From contig CAVUYQ010000016.1 of assembly GCA_963745765.1 (NCBI GenBank), forward strand, positions 217,754 through 281,753: DNA of 64,000 bases. The letters are read 5' to 3'. This stretch comes from Ww85 sp963745765 (lineage in GTDB: Bacteria; Desulfobacterota; Desulfobulbia; Desulfobulbales; Desulfocapsaceae). This document shows positions 53,835 to 63,486 of the stretch, piece after piece. Below the pieces are notes generated by a model. That model made no database searches and was not told the DNA's origin. It was given only the letters and a program-made list of their open reading frames with translations. Within the stretch, counting starts at the first letter, position 1. Each line of letters begins with the position of its first letter. Position numbers and translations under genes: made by a program.

Positions 53835-55990
53835 CTACTCGGGACCGACATGCAGGACACGCATCATCTCGTGATCCTCGTGGGAGAGGATATGGCAATG
53901 CCAGACGTAGCGCCCGGGTTTGTCGAAGGTGGCCTTGATCCGGGTGATCTGTCCCGGTAGCGCAGTTACCATATCTTTGGGTGCATTTTCAACATAATAC
54001 TCGGGCAAAACTACAGGAACCCCTGTTGATGTGAGGTTCTTGATCTTGAATCCCATTCCGTAAGTTTGAGGATCCCCCGGCATCTGAATTATGCTGCACG
54101 GTCGGCTGTTCGAGCAGGTAGGTCCCATCACCAGCCGCTGCGGTCTCAGAGGCGAGAACCCGATCGTCTTCGACATCGTCGGTGTTGCTGTCCCAGACAA
54201 TCTCCTCCCGGCCAAGGACCTCGAAATGCACCAGGTGCAGATGTACCGGGTGCGCGTCACCGGTCACATTCCAGATCTCCCACTCCTCGGTCTCTCCCAG
54301 TGCCGGGTTCTCGGTAACAGGGCTGTGCCAGGCAATCGATCCATCCATCTGGCCGACAAGACCGACTGCAGAGTATTTTCGGCGTATCCGGCCAATTGAT
54401 CGCAGTCCCCGAGATAGTCAGTGGCCGGCTCGGCGGTACCCAGCAAGGGCTGCAGTCGGCCAAACTTGTCTTTGCCTTCAAAAGGGCTACCTTGCGGGGC
54501 CACTCGTTGGGGTACCGATATCCGGGGCGAAATTGATGTCAATGGGACTTACATCGGGCTACTGCGGTCGTCAAGACGGCAGCACCACGTCAAAGGCCAT
54601 GATACGGTCGGTGCAGCTGAAGATGCTGCAATGCTTCCGGCTCGTCGCCGACGAGATCGCCGCCGAAGGGTTCATCACCGCCGATATTTTTCATGATGAC
54701 ACGATTGCCGGGGGTCACGCTCTTGAAATCAACGATGACATCATAGCGAGAGCCCGGCTCGAAGACCAGGGTCTGCACAGTGGTCGGGCTTGACGCCAAG
54801 CCCTGGTCGCTGCCGATAACGGTAAAGTTCAAGGGGTTGCCAATGGTTAATGGATTGCCAAGGGCATTGGTTAACTCGGTTTCCCCTGCCGCGACCTCAA
54901 CAAACTGAAGTGCCAGAAAACGGCTGTCGGAGCCGTTTAACAGGCGCATCCGATAGTTGCGGGGCTCGACGTCCTCCTTGGGCCAGATCATACCATTAAC
55001 CACCATGTGATCGCCGAAGAACTCGGCCAGACCTGTCGGGCCTCCTCCCGGAAACAGTTCCTCCGGCAGGATCGCGCCTTCATCGTCTGATAAATCCTTC
55101 ATAGAAGGGATCGCCCGGAAAGGCCGGGTAGAAGAGTTCGCCGGTATTTAAAAACATCCGGTCCTGGATAGCGAAGGCCATCTCGTAGGGATAGGCCGGC
55201 AGATCCCAGCGGATTACCGGCTGGCCGGTATCAAACTCGTCGCGGACGAAGTAAAAACCGGCAAGACCGGCGTAAACATTGAGACGGGTTATACCAAGCG
55301 CATGGTCGTGGTACCAGAGATTACCCGCCGGCTGGTCGTTGCTGTAGACGAATTTCTTTCCAACCCATTGGGGACCGCGCACCTTGTAACCGGGGTGAAA
55401 AAGAATTCAGGGTTGCCTTCAAATGCACTGTCCGTATGCCCTCCGTGCAAGTGGGGAACAAGCGGCACACCAGAATTCTCAATGCTGTACTTTTCATATC
55501 CCGGCAGGCTGTAGGCCCAGTGCAAATTTGTATCTACGGGCAGGAGGTGGGGTAAAAATCCTCCACGGCCTCTAAGTTTGTTTTCCCAGGTGACTTCAAC
55601 AGGTTCACCGCTCTGGACTTCGAACGCGCGCCCCGGCGAGTCGACCCCGCGGCCGTTTCTGCCATAGCCCCAGACCGCAGTTGGAACCCTGAACCCATTT
55701 GAGTCAACAAGCCCGGTCCATTGCACGCCTTGATCGATTATGATTTTGTATTTACCTTTCTTCCTGTTTGATGCAGAGAATTTAAAACTAGGGTGAAGTG
55801 CATTCGGTGCATACTCGACAAATTTCGGCTGTAATTTCGAGTCACTCAGCCTGATATCGTCAAACGCTGGCTCGGCAAAGGCCTGGACCGGTAAAAAGCG
55901 CCAGGGAACCATCATTCCGGCTCCTACAATCAATCCAGCCTTAAGAACCTGTCTCCTGTTAGGCCTAAATCCCTTTCTCCTGTTCTCCAT
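53835..55990 (-). pseudogene. Multicopper oxidase, interrupted by several frameshifts
   Basis: CotA/bilirubin-oxidase type multicopper oxidase. The N-terminus has a Tat signal (RRQVLKAGLIVGAGMM). Copper motifs in order: HLHGGHT, WYHDHALG, HPVHLHLVHFE and HCHILSHEDHEMM, so all four sites are encoded. The reading frame changes at least five times: near 55392 (one more G in a G4 run restores TPGYKVRGPQW), near 55085, near 54600, near 54350-54400, and near 54030-54060 on joining to PTYGMGFKIKN. Full length would be ~710 residues. Either an exported oxidase recently lost, or a stretch with poor base accuracy. If active it would oxidise metals or phenolics outside the cell. Confidence 0.8.
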
Positions 55991-56689
55991 GGTTCTACCC
56001 CCCTATGATTGTTCTCTGTTGCAGGCGATTCACGCACGCCTGAAAGGAATCAATATCCGGTATTCTCTGTACGAAACTGATTCCATGCTGCCTGACGATG
56101 ATGCTTGCATTACTTGAATACGAGTTGTTTCTGCATTATCGGTACTCTTTCGATTTCAACCAGAATACGGGTCTGATTTTAAGAGACTAACCGATAGGAA
56201 CTTTTACCAAGGAAGGATGTAAAAGTTCCGGAACATTTATCTTCAAGAGGTCTCTTTTTTTCTGCCTATCCTCCATAAAGCAAAGAGTAGCTTTATCATC
56301 AGGATCTGAGTAGACGCCTTCTCTCACGCAGTTCTCTTCCTTTGCCAAGTTTTTTGATCATTAATTGTAAAGCGGAGTTTTTTCTCTCTTCTGCACAAAG
56401 GCCATGTTATTTAATGGTCTTCGCTATCATACTGCCTCCCGTTTCCCTTTGAGCGAACATGATTTTCTTTTGTCGCTGATGGGAGACAAGTATAATGAAA
56501 TACTACGACGTAGTATTTTGATGGTCAAGTTTTTTTTTGTCAGGCATAATAAAAAAAACATGGGAACGATGTATCTATCAGATATGTAAGGTAATAAAAT
56601 TTCTATTCATGTTATGAACATGAGCAGTATTAGATGCTTTTAAGTACCAATTTCTTGCAATTTTCTGCCATGAAATCAAAGAGCCACCT
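55991..56689. other. AT-rich region upstream of the oxidase gene
   Basis: About 700 bp with no convincing gene. The oxidase promoter should lie near 56000-56150. The stretch 56500-56640 is very AT-rich. No clear repeats or hairpins. Confidence 0.4.
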
Positions 56690-57000
56690 CGACAGAATCG
56701 ACTGCATGATCTATTTCGCTCGGAGCTGTCAAACGGGATTGATCAGGCAGAAGTTATCGATATATCCCTCCAGTATGACGCGCTGGAGAACCGGATCGGT
56801 GAGGCCGGGCGGCGATGAGCTGCTAAAACAGACGCTTGGTGATGGCTGCGTATAAGGGAAATTAATCAGAGCCGACACGAACGTGTCAAAATAGCCACGA
56901 CGCTGCATGAGAACGAAAAGCGAACCCATCAACGCAATTTCAAAAAGTTGAGGAAACGGTATGATCAGCTTATTTCTTTAGGCAGAGGCAAGGTTTTTAC
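56690..57000 (+). pseudogene. IS5-type transposase remnant
   Basis: Pieces of an IS5-family transposase can be read in different frames: LHDLFRSELSNGIDQ near 56698-56745, then PSSMTRWR and, one frame over, NRIGEAG, then GDELLKQT near 56768-56837. The order matches the N-terminal to middle part of such transposases, with deletions and frameshifts. No terminal repeats are visible. It fits an old insertion beside the oxidase. Confidence 0.45.
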
Positions 57001-57104
57001 TGTTTTACGAATCGGGTTAGACTCAAATGATCACTATTCTGCAAAGCATTCTTACGTTACCACGAATGAGAATACAGCTGCGTTAGTGATTTTTGAGGAG
57101 GCTC

Positions 57105-57191
57105 TACGTAACAAATATCGAGTCTTAGACAAGATTGCTTCAGAATGCATGCAATACTGCAAAATTACCGACCTAATGCCGAATTATTCTA
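57105..57191 (+). repeat. Direct repeat copy B (~87 bp)
   Basis: From TACGTAACAAATATCGAGT to GAATTATTCTA; partner of the copy at 52762-52850, 4.3 kb away in the same orientation. Its right end overlaps the last codons of the SDR gene. The pair brackets the GspC-like, oxidase and transposase-remnant region. Confidence 0.65.
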
Positions 57192-57954
57192 CATAAATCA
57201 TTTTTTTGGTCATTCCGCCGTCAACGACAAATGACTGCCCGGTGATAAAACCCGCCTCATTGCCAAGTAGAAATGCGGCAAGAGCGGCAATGTCGTCTGG
57301 AACACCGACCCTTCCTGCCGGATGCTGCAGGTGATCCTCCCGGGTGAGCCGGACGACAGTTCTTTTTTCCTTCTTCCTGAGAGAACTTACATCGATCCAG
57401 CCGGGAAGGATCACATTGACCCGAATACTGCCCGCAAAACTCATGGCCAGTGCATGTGTGAGTGCGACAAGGCCGCCCTTGGAGGCAGAATATGCTTCGG
57501 TATTGGGTTCGGATTGCAATGCCCGGGTTGAACTGATATTGACGATTGCGCCTTTTTGCTGTGCCAGGCAGGGTGCCGCATGTTTCACCATCAGGAAGGC
57601 TCCCGTCAGGTTTGTTTTCAGCATATTCTCCCAGGCTTCGATTGTCATTTCAGTAACCGGTTTATTACCTGACCTGGCAATACCGGCATTATTAACGAGC
57701 CCGTCAATGGTTCCGAATTGTTTCACCGTATTCTTGACACAGGCAATAACACTTTCCTCGGAACGGACATCAGTCGGGATAAAACAAAGTCTCTTATGGC
57801 CATTTAAACGGGCCACCAGCTCATTCCCCGCTTCATCGTCGCAATCGGCGATCACTACCGCTGCATCGCGTTTCAACAGGTACTCGGCTATAGACCTGCC
57901 TATTCCCTGCGCACCACCGGTAACAACGATGATTTTGCCGGAAAAATCAGACAT
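57184..57954 (-). CDS. Short-chain dehydrogenase/reductase
   Basis: Classical SDR, 256 residues. NAD(P) motif TGGAQGIG at 13-20, NNAG near 87, catalytic Ser in NISSTRA, and YSASK as the Y-x-x-x-K pair; typical C-terminal GQSFVVDGGMTKK. IADCDD after the second strand suggests NAD preference. It is the last gene of the operon with iron alcohol dehydrogenase, DUF1537 kinase, PdxA2-like and TRAP genes, and so probably oxidises a sugar acid or alcohol. The exact substrate is not known. Confidence 0.9.
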   Translation of the reverse strand: MSDFSGKIIVVTGGAQGIGRSIAEYLLKRDAAVVIADCDDEAGNELVARLNGHKRLCFIPTDVRSEESVIACVKNTVKQFGTIDGLVNNAGIARSGNKPVTEMTIEAWENMLKTNLTGAFLMVKHAAPCLAQQKGAIVNISSTRALQSEPNTEAYSASKGGLVALTHALAMSFAGSIRVNVILPGWIDVSSLRKKEKRTVVRLTREDHLQHPAGRVGVPDDIAALAAFLLGNEAGFITGQSFVVDGGMTKKMIYVE

Positions 57955-57987
57955 CAGGAACTCCTTGACTGTTTAATTTTATGAATC

Positions 57988-59145
57988 TCAATCGAGATCT
58001 CCGCGATAAGCGGCACCATAAATGGTAACCGCATCTTCCAGACGGACCTCACGCGGGTTGTTTGAGAGCAGCCGCTGAACCTGGAGAGCGGCCACGGCCA
58101 TTCCCTGAAGTGCTGTCTCGGGGATATCAAGTTCCTGCAGACTTCCGGGGATACCGCAGCGGTTGGATATAGTACGGATCTCTGTGATTGCCGCTCTGGC
58201 CAGTGTCTCGTCAGGCAGCTCCGGATCATGCCCCATGGCACGGGCAATAGCGGCATACCGCGCGGTGCAGGCTGGCAGGTTGAATTTCATCACAAAGGGC
58301 AGGAGAACAGAGTTTGATGTACCATGCGATATTTTGTACAACCCGCCGAGCGGATAAGCTAAAGCGTGCACCGCTGCCGTATTAACCGGGCCCAGGCATA
58401 AGCCACCATACATGCTGCCCAGTGCCATTGCCGAACGAGCCTCGAGGTTTTTGCCGTCGGCCACGGCTTTCTCAAGATTTTTGCACATGAGCTTTATGCC
58501 TTCAAGTGCGAGTATATCTATAATAGGATGAGCAAACCGGTTCGTATAAGCCTCGATACAATGGGTAATGGCATCCATGCCGGTAACAGCAGTCAAGGCA
58601 GCCGGCATACCGATAGTAAGCGCCGGATCAACGATTGCCACATCCGGGACAAGATATTTGCTGACCACCCCTTTTTTCAAGCCGGCTTTTATATCGGTCA
58701 ATACCGCAATAGGCGTCACTTCACTGCCGGTCCCTGCCGTCGTTGCAGCTGTTACCAGTTTTACGCTGCGTCGTTTGACATTATTTATGCCGATGATCTC
58801 TTTAATTTTCTGATCGCTGTTAAGGAGCACGGAAACCAGCTTGGCCAGGTCCATTGTCGATCCACCGCCGATGCCAACCACCGTATCGGGATTGAAGGCG
58901 GCGACTGGAGGCAATAGGTTTTTAAGGCTTTCAATGGGCGGCTCGGGAACAATTTCGCTCGATATTTCTGTCTCAATCCCCATCTGCCCGATTTCCCGGA
59001 GAAGAGGCTCAAGTCCTTGCAATACAGGATCATCAATCAGGAAAAAAACTTTTCGACTGGATTTGAGATGGTCCTTGAGTGTAGCAATTTTTGCACTGCC
59101 GAATTCAATGGTGGACGGAACGTTCAGGGTGATATTGTCGAGCAT
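57988..59145 (-). CDS. Iron-containing alcohol dehydrogenase
   Basis: Group III NAD-dependent alcohol dehydrogenase, about 385 residues. Cofactor motif GIGGGSTMDLAKL; metal-binding DAITHCIEAY, VHALAYPLGGLYKISHG with the conserved His residues (H in ITHC, in AAVHAL and in ISHG). TTAGTGSEVTPIAVLTD is the family signature. ATG at 59145 is preceded by AAGGAG 8 nt away; the frame extends upstream to 59172. In this operon it may oxidise or reduce a C3/C4 hydroxy-aldehyde or acid. Confidence 0.92.
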   Translation of the reverse strand: MLDNITLNVPSTIEFGSAKIATLKDHLKSSRKVFFLIDDPVLQGLEPLLREIGQMGIETEISSEIVPEPPIESLKNLLPPVAAFNPDTVVGIGGGSTMDLAKLVSVLLNSDQKIKEIIGINNVKRRSVKLVTAATTAGTGSEVTPIAVLTDIKAGLKKGVVSKYLVPDVAIVDPALTIGMPAALTAVTGMDAITHCIEAYTNRFAHPIIDILALEGIKLMCKNLEKAVADGKNLEARSAMALGSMYGGLCLGPVNTAAVHALAYPLGGLYKISHGTSNSVLLPFVMKFNLPACTARYAAIARAMGHDPELPDETLARAAITEIRTISNRCGIPGSLQELDIPETALQGMAVAALQVQRLLSNNPREVRLEDAVTIYGAAYRGDLD

Positions 59146-59203
59146 TGCCAACACTCCTTGGTATTTGTGCATGAGAAGAATCTTTTTATATCGCCTTTAG
59201 CCG

Positions 59204-59251
59204 TACGAGGAGCCTGTCTGAAAAAGGGCTTTCTCCAACAGGCTCCTCGTA
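59204..59251. repeat. 14-bp-stem hairpin between operon genes
   Basis: TACGAGGAGCCTGT (59204-59217) and ACAGGCTCCTCGTA (59238-59251) with a 20-nt loop. On the plus strand TCTTTTT follows; on the minus (coding) strand there is no T-run. It lies between the DUF1537 and alcohol dehydrogenase genes and may cause partial termination or stabilise the upstream message. Confidence 0.6.
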
Positions 59252-59291
59252 TCTTTTTGGGGCCGATTATTGCTGTTGATTATACGGTGAT

Positions 59292-60503
59292 TCAGCAAAA
59301 ATATTCCAGTATCGAACAAAACAGTCGATCATCGCCAAAGCCTCCGGCCTTTGTTACCAGTCGAATCGAGCCTTGAGGCGTATCGATCAAACCATGGACA
59401 ACGCCCGGCTGCACTTCACCTCCGATGGTAATAGTCCGTAAATCAAGCCTGGCCAGCAGAGCGGCAGCAGTATCACCACCGGTGGCAAGAAGCAGAACGA
59501 CCGGTGCCTGTTCCATAAAGGCAGCAGTGCAATCAGCTAGTTCCCTGACAATCGTATCGGCATTGAGACGGGAATTTTCCGATGGATATTGCGGCCGAAT
59601 GACCAGGTTGTCAAACGTTTCTTCTGACTCAGCCAGGGTCCTCAGACGGCTGAGATTATCTGCCCGGCTTTCGCTGAGAACAAAAACGCGCGCAGCAGCA
59701 TTATCATGGAGTAATCTATCCACCTGAGCGGCTGCCTGGGGAGCAAGGGATCCAACAACAAACAGTGCCTTCCCTTCTGGAAGTAACGGCGCAGCGGTGA
59801 TGGTTGCCGGTCCATAGAATGTTTCTGCCAGCGCTTCGGTTATGCCTGAAGCACCGGCAAACAGAACCTCTCTCTGCCTGTCTTGTGCCAGACGGGCAAG
59901 TGCTTTTAATTCATCTCCTGACTGCGCATCAGCGAGGTAAATACCGTCCCTTGTCTGCAAAATGTGCGTTTCCTGCAGTCCGCGGGCGGCAGTAAAATTG
60001 ACAGGTAATGACGGGTCAGCTGCCTGGAAAAGATCATGCAGCGGTGCCCGTGGAGGAGGAGAACGGAGATCTCCTCCAATTGCAGTGTCTTGCAGCACTA
60101 CTGAATTGATGTAAATTTTACCGCCGAGAAAAGTACGTCCCTGGGCGGGCACAGCGGGACAGACAATTACCTCAGCACGCCCTGAAATCTGCCTGGCTGC
60201 TAAAATTTCAGCAACCACATTACCGCGCAACGTGGAATCGATTTTTTTTATTATTAGTTCCGGATTAAACGTGAGCAGATCAGCGATCACCTTTTTGACG
60301 ATATGTGCTGCATTCTCCGGGGAAACATGCCGGGTATTGGTCGTGATGGATAAAACCTGAGGGAGATCAGCACCGAGGACGCCAACTTCGGACGGTGTGG
60401 TGAGCACCTTGACCTCAAGGCCGCGTTGAGCAAAAGGAGCTGCGGAATCCATGGCACCGGTAAGGTCATCCGCGATAATCGCCGCAAGGATTCCCCTGCT
60501 CAT
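59292..60503 (-). CDS. Four-carbon acid sugar kinase (DUF1537)
   Basis: OtnK/DtnK-type kinase, 403 residues. N-terminal AIIADDLTGAMDSAAPFA, KKIDSTLRGNV and CPAVPAQGRTF are family signatures; the C-terminal nucleotide domain has VLLLATGGDTAAALL and a G-E-V-Q-P-G-V motif. Family members phosphorylate D-threonate, L-threonate or D-erythronate at the 4-hydroxyl. The PdxA2-like gene ends 2 nt before its start, the arrangement known from threonate catabolism, where the 4-phosphate is oxidatively decarboxylated to dihydroxyacetone phosphate. Confidence 0.92.
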   Translation of the reverse strand: MSRGILAAIIADDLTGAMDSAAPFAQRGLEVKVLTTPSEVGVLGADLPQVLSITTNTRHVSPENAAHIVKKVIADLLTFNPELIIKKIDSTLRGNVVAEILAARQISGRAEVIVCPAVPAQGRTFLGGKIYINSVVLQDTAIGGDLRSPPPRAPLHDLFQAADPSLPVNFTAARGLQETHILQTRDGIYLADAQSGDELKALARLAQDRQREVLFAGASGITEALAETFYGPATITAAPLLPEGKALFVVGSLAPQAAAQVDRLLHDNAAARVFVLSESRADNLSRLRTLAESEETFDNLVIRPQYPSENSRLNADTIVRELADCTAAFMEQAPVVLLLATGGDTAAALLARLDLRTITIGGEVQPGVVHGLIDTPQGSIRLVTKAGGFGDDRLFCSILEYFC

Positions 60504-60505
60504 TG

Positions 60506-61486
60506 TCAGGTGGCTCCCGTCCCGGTTAACTCCGGTGATGCCTTAACCCAGCGACGGGCATAATCGATTGCGCAGATCATGTTGCCATGGTCCGCCTTGC
60601 CGGTCCAGGCGATATCAAAGGCAGTTCCGTGATCAACGGAAGTCCGGCGAATGGGAAGTCCCAGGGATACGTTAACCGTTGTATCAAATGCGAGCAATTT
60701 TGCCGGGGCATGTCCCTGGTCGTGATACTGGGAGACAACCAGATCAAACTCACCACAGACGGCCCGGTAAAAAACCGTATCACCGGGGATAGGGCCTTGT
60801 ACATCCAGCCCTTCGTTTCTTGCCGCTGTTACGGCAGGGCCGATCTGCTCGATATCTTCATGACCAAAAATACCGCCCTCTCCACAATGCGGGTTGAGTC
60901 CGGCTACTGCTATACGGGGGCTTGCAAAGCCCATTTGTTTCAGATGCGTTGCACCGGCACGTATGGTGGCAAGAACCCGGTTGCAGGTAATACGCTCGGT
61001 GGCCTCCCGCATGGAGAGATGGGTGGTAACGTGCACGGTGGAGAGCTTTTCCGAAGTGAGAAGCATGAACGACTGTTCCGCCCCGGTAAGATGGGTGAGG
61101 AGTCCCGTATGTCCATCAAAATGATGCCCGGCAGCGTGCAGAGCCGCTTTGTTCAAGGGCGCGGTAACCATAACGTCTATCGTTTTGTCGGTGCATAATT
61201 CAACAGCACGCACAATACAGCGATAGGCTGTATCTCCCCCGCCCGCAGATACACGGCCCGGAATTATATCTTCCCGGTATCTGGAAAACGTTTCGACAAC
61301 AGGCACCACATCGCGCGGGGGAGAGGTAAACGCCGATCCAAAATTGAGTCCGGTATCAAGCAGTTTATTCGCCCGCTCAAGAATTACCGGGTCGCCAATG
61401 ACCATAATTTTGGTATAATCGCTGATGGCCTGACTGGCCAGTGCCTTACAGATAATTTCCGGTCCGACTCCGGCCGGATCCCCCAT
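60506..61486 (-). CDS. PdxA2-like 4-phosphothreonate dehydrogenase
   Basis: PdxA-superfamily dehydrogenase, 326 residues from ATG 61486. Family marks MGDPAGVGPEI, HFDGHTGLLTHLTG, VAGLNPHCGEGGIFGHED and QYHDQGHAPAKLLAFD include the zinc-binding His residues. Next to a DUF1537 kinase it is more likely PdxA2 (threonate-4-phosphate dehydrogenase) than pyridoxine PdxA. The first strand of the fold (S-S-G-I-V-G-I-T) is encoded in frame just upstream of this ATG, and AAGGAG at 61525-61530 is correctly spaced for a start at codon ATC 61516-61514. So translation may begin at a rare ATC, or the true ATG was changed. Confidence 0.9.
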   Translation of the reverse strand: MGDPAGVGPEIICKALASQAISDYTKIMVIGDPVILERANKLLDTGLNFGSAFTSPPRDVVPVVETFSRYREDIIPGRVSAGGGDTAYRCIVRAVELCTDKTIDVMVTAPLNKAALHAAGHHFDGHTGLLTHLTGAEQSFMLLTSEKLSTVHVTTHLSMREATERITCNRVLATIRAGATHLKQMGFASPRIAVAGLNPHCGEGGIFGHEDIEQIGPAVTAARNEGLDVQGPIPGDTVFYRAVCGEFDLVVSQYHDQGHAPAKLLAFDTTVNVSLGLPIRRTSVDHGTAFDIAWTGKADHGNMICAIDYARRWVKASPELTGTGAT

Positions 61487-61532
61487 GGTAATGCCGACGA
61501 TTCCACTTGATTCGATGCTATAGTCTCCTTGA

Positions 61533-62813
61533 CTAGCGATAAATAAGGGTTGGCAGCCACATGGAAAAAGAAGGAATAAAGGTTATCAGTGCCAGTACCA
61601 CTACGAGCGGGAAAATAAATGGCAGGGTTGCAGAGGCACAGCGCTCAAAAGTGATCCCGGCAACTCTCGAGAGTACATACAGTACCATGCCCACCGGCGG
61701 CGTGAGCAGGCCTATCATCAGGTTCAGAACCATAATCACGCCGAAATGCACCGCATCAATGCCAACTCCCTCAGCTATCGGTAGCAGTACGGGGACGAGG
61801 ATGGTAATGGCCGCTACGGTTTCCATGAAACAGCCGACCACAAAGAGTACCAGGTTCAGCATCAGCAGGATAAGAATCCGGTTATCGGTCATGCCCATCA
61901 TGATGCTGGCGAAATGCTCGGTAACACGATTGCTGGTGAGTATCCAGGCAAAAATTGAAGCAGCGGCGACAATAAAAAGGATGATGGCCGAGGTTTCAAT
62001 CGTATCCATACTGACATAAAGTAATCTTCTCCAGGTAAGCGTGCGATAGACGACAATGCCGAGAAGCAGGGCATAGACACAGGCGGAAATAGCAGCTTCT
62101 GTCGGAGTGAAGGCCCCGGTAAGTATGCCGCCGACAATAATGAGCGGTGTCAGCAGCGATAAAAACGCACCCTTGAATGTCGTCCAGAGCAGGCGGATGG
62201 AAAAACGCTTGTCGCGGGGATATTTTCGTTTTTTGGCATACCAGGCAACCATCAGCATCAAGGCAACGGCCATCAGTAGACCGGGAATGAAGCCTGCCGC
62301 AAACAATTGCCCGACCGAAGCTGAAGCCATGACGCCGTAGATAACCATCGGCAGGCTCGGCGGGATAATGGGGCCGATGGTGGAAGAAGCCGCGGTAACC
62401 GCGACGGCGAAATCATCGTCGTAACCGGCATCACGCATTGCCTTGATCTCGATGGTGCCAAGTCCGCCTGCGTCGGCAACGGCGGCACCGGACATCCCGG
62501 CAAACAGAACCGAGGCAATGATATTCACATGTCCAAGGCCTCCGCGCAGCCAGCCGATACAGGCGGTGGCAAAGGCAAAAATCCGGTTGGTAATCCCAGC
62601 GGAATTCATCAGGTTGCCGGCCAGGATAAAAAAAGGAATAGCCAGCAGCGGGAAACTGTCAACACCGTTAACCATCCGGTGTATAACGACGAAATCGGGA
62701 ACAGATCCCGAGACAAGCACATACATCATTGAACTTCCGGCCAGCGCAATGGCGACAGGAACACCAATGATCAGAAGAACAAAGAGAAGCACTAGCATCA
62801 TAGTAATCAGCAT
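61533..62813 (-). CDS. TRAP transporter large permease DctM
   Basis: Large membrane subunit of a tripartite ATP-independent transporter, 426 residues with about 12 hydrophobic helices. VAIALAGSSMMYVLV, FPLLAIPFFILAGNLMNSAGIT and GSSTIGPIIPPSLPMVIYG-type motifs (here ASSTIGPIIPPSLPM) are typical. It works with DctQ and DctP to import a carboxylate using the ion gradient. Position upstream of the PdxA2/kinase genes points to a sugar acid such as threonate. Several ATGs near 62798-62813 could be the start. Confidence 0.93.
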   Translation of the reverse strand: MLITMMLVLLFVLLIIGVPVAIALAGSSMMYVLVSGSVPDFVVIHRMVNGVDSFPLLAIPFFILAGNLMNSAGITNRIFAFATACIGWLRGGLGHVNIIASVLFAGMSGAAVADAGGLGTIEIKAMRDAGYDDDFAVAVTAASSTIGPIIPPSLPMVIYGVMASASVGQLFAAGFIPGLLMAVALMLMVAWYAKKRKYPRDKRFSIRLLWTTFKGAFLSLLTPLIIVGGILTGAFTPTEAAISACVYALLLGIVVYRTLTWRRLLYVSMDTIETSAIILFIVAAASIFAWILTSNRVTEHFASIMMGMTDNRILILLMLNLVLFVVGCFMETVAAITILVPVLLPIAEGVGIDAVHFGVIMVLNLMIGLLTPPVGMVLYVLSRVAGITFERCASATLPFIFPLVVVLALITFIPSFSMWLPTLIYR

Positions 62814-62870
62814 AGCGTAAACACTCCGGAAACTAATACGTGGTAAACGACATCAGCGGAAGTCCCTAAA

Positions 62871-63440
62871 TCAGGATAATGCATGTAAGTCGGGGGCATG
62901 GTTGAGCGAGCTGTAGCCCTGCCGCCAGTGACGCACGAGGACCTGGACTGCCCGGATTGTCATCAGCAAGAAGCCGGCTAAGACAACCCCATAGACGACA
63001 CCCATCGAGATGTTAAGAGAGGTCATATACTGTGCTTTCATGATCTTGATGATCTTAAATGAAATCCAGGAGGCGTATGAGAAAAAGATGATTCGGATTA
63101 TATCTACAAAGGTGGACAATACCCGTGCCAGCGAGCGGTTAATAAAGCGGTAAAAAAACTCCACCTGGATGTGGGTGTTCTTGCGGACCGCAATCGGCGC
63201 GCCGGCGAAGGCCACGGCAATGAGGAGGTATCGGGCGATCTCCTCGGTCCAGGCGATCGAATCGTTCATTACGTATCGGCTGAAAAACTGGGCGAAAACG
63301 ACCACTCCCAAAATCCAGAAGATGACAAAAGAAACATAGTCCTCCAGACTGTAATCTGAAAGATTCACTTCCACATCCTCAATAAACCGTGCCTTGATTT
63401 CTTCAGCACTCTCATCAGGTTTACTTGACAGCTCAGTCAT
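62871..63440 (-). CDS. TRAP transporter small permease DctQ
   Basis: Small membrane subunit, 189 residues, four hydrophobic helices (FVIFWILGVVVFAQFFSRYV, YLLIAVAFAGAPIAVR, IIRIIFFSYASWISF, GVVYGVVLAGFLLMTI). The R-Y-V-x-N-D-S-I-A-W-T-E-E-I-A-R motif is the DctQ signature. ATG at 63440 has AGGGG upstream; an in-frame ATG at 63458 is possible. It is between DctP and DctM. Confidence 0.9.
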   Translation of the reverse strand: MTELSSKPDESAEEIKARFIEDVEVNLSDYSLEDYVSFVIFWILGVVVFAQFFSRYVMNDSIAWTEEIARYLLIAVAFAGAPIAVRKNTHIQVEFFYRFINRSLARVLSTFVDIIRIIFFSYASWISFKIIKIMKAQYMTSLNISMGVVYGVVLAGFLLMTIRAVQVLVRHWRQGYSSLNHAPDLHALS

Positions 63441-63486
63441 TTTCGCCCCTGTTTGCACGCAATGGTTGATCGTTGTTCAGTATGAA

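Noticed and set aside
60587..61198. Plus-strand open frame of 203 codons opposite the PdxA2-like gene
   Set aside because: Shadow frame of a confident gene.
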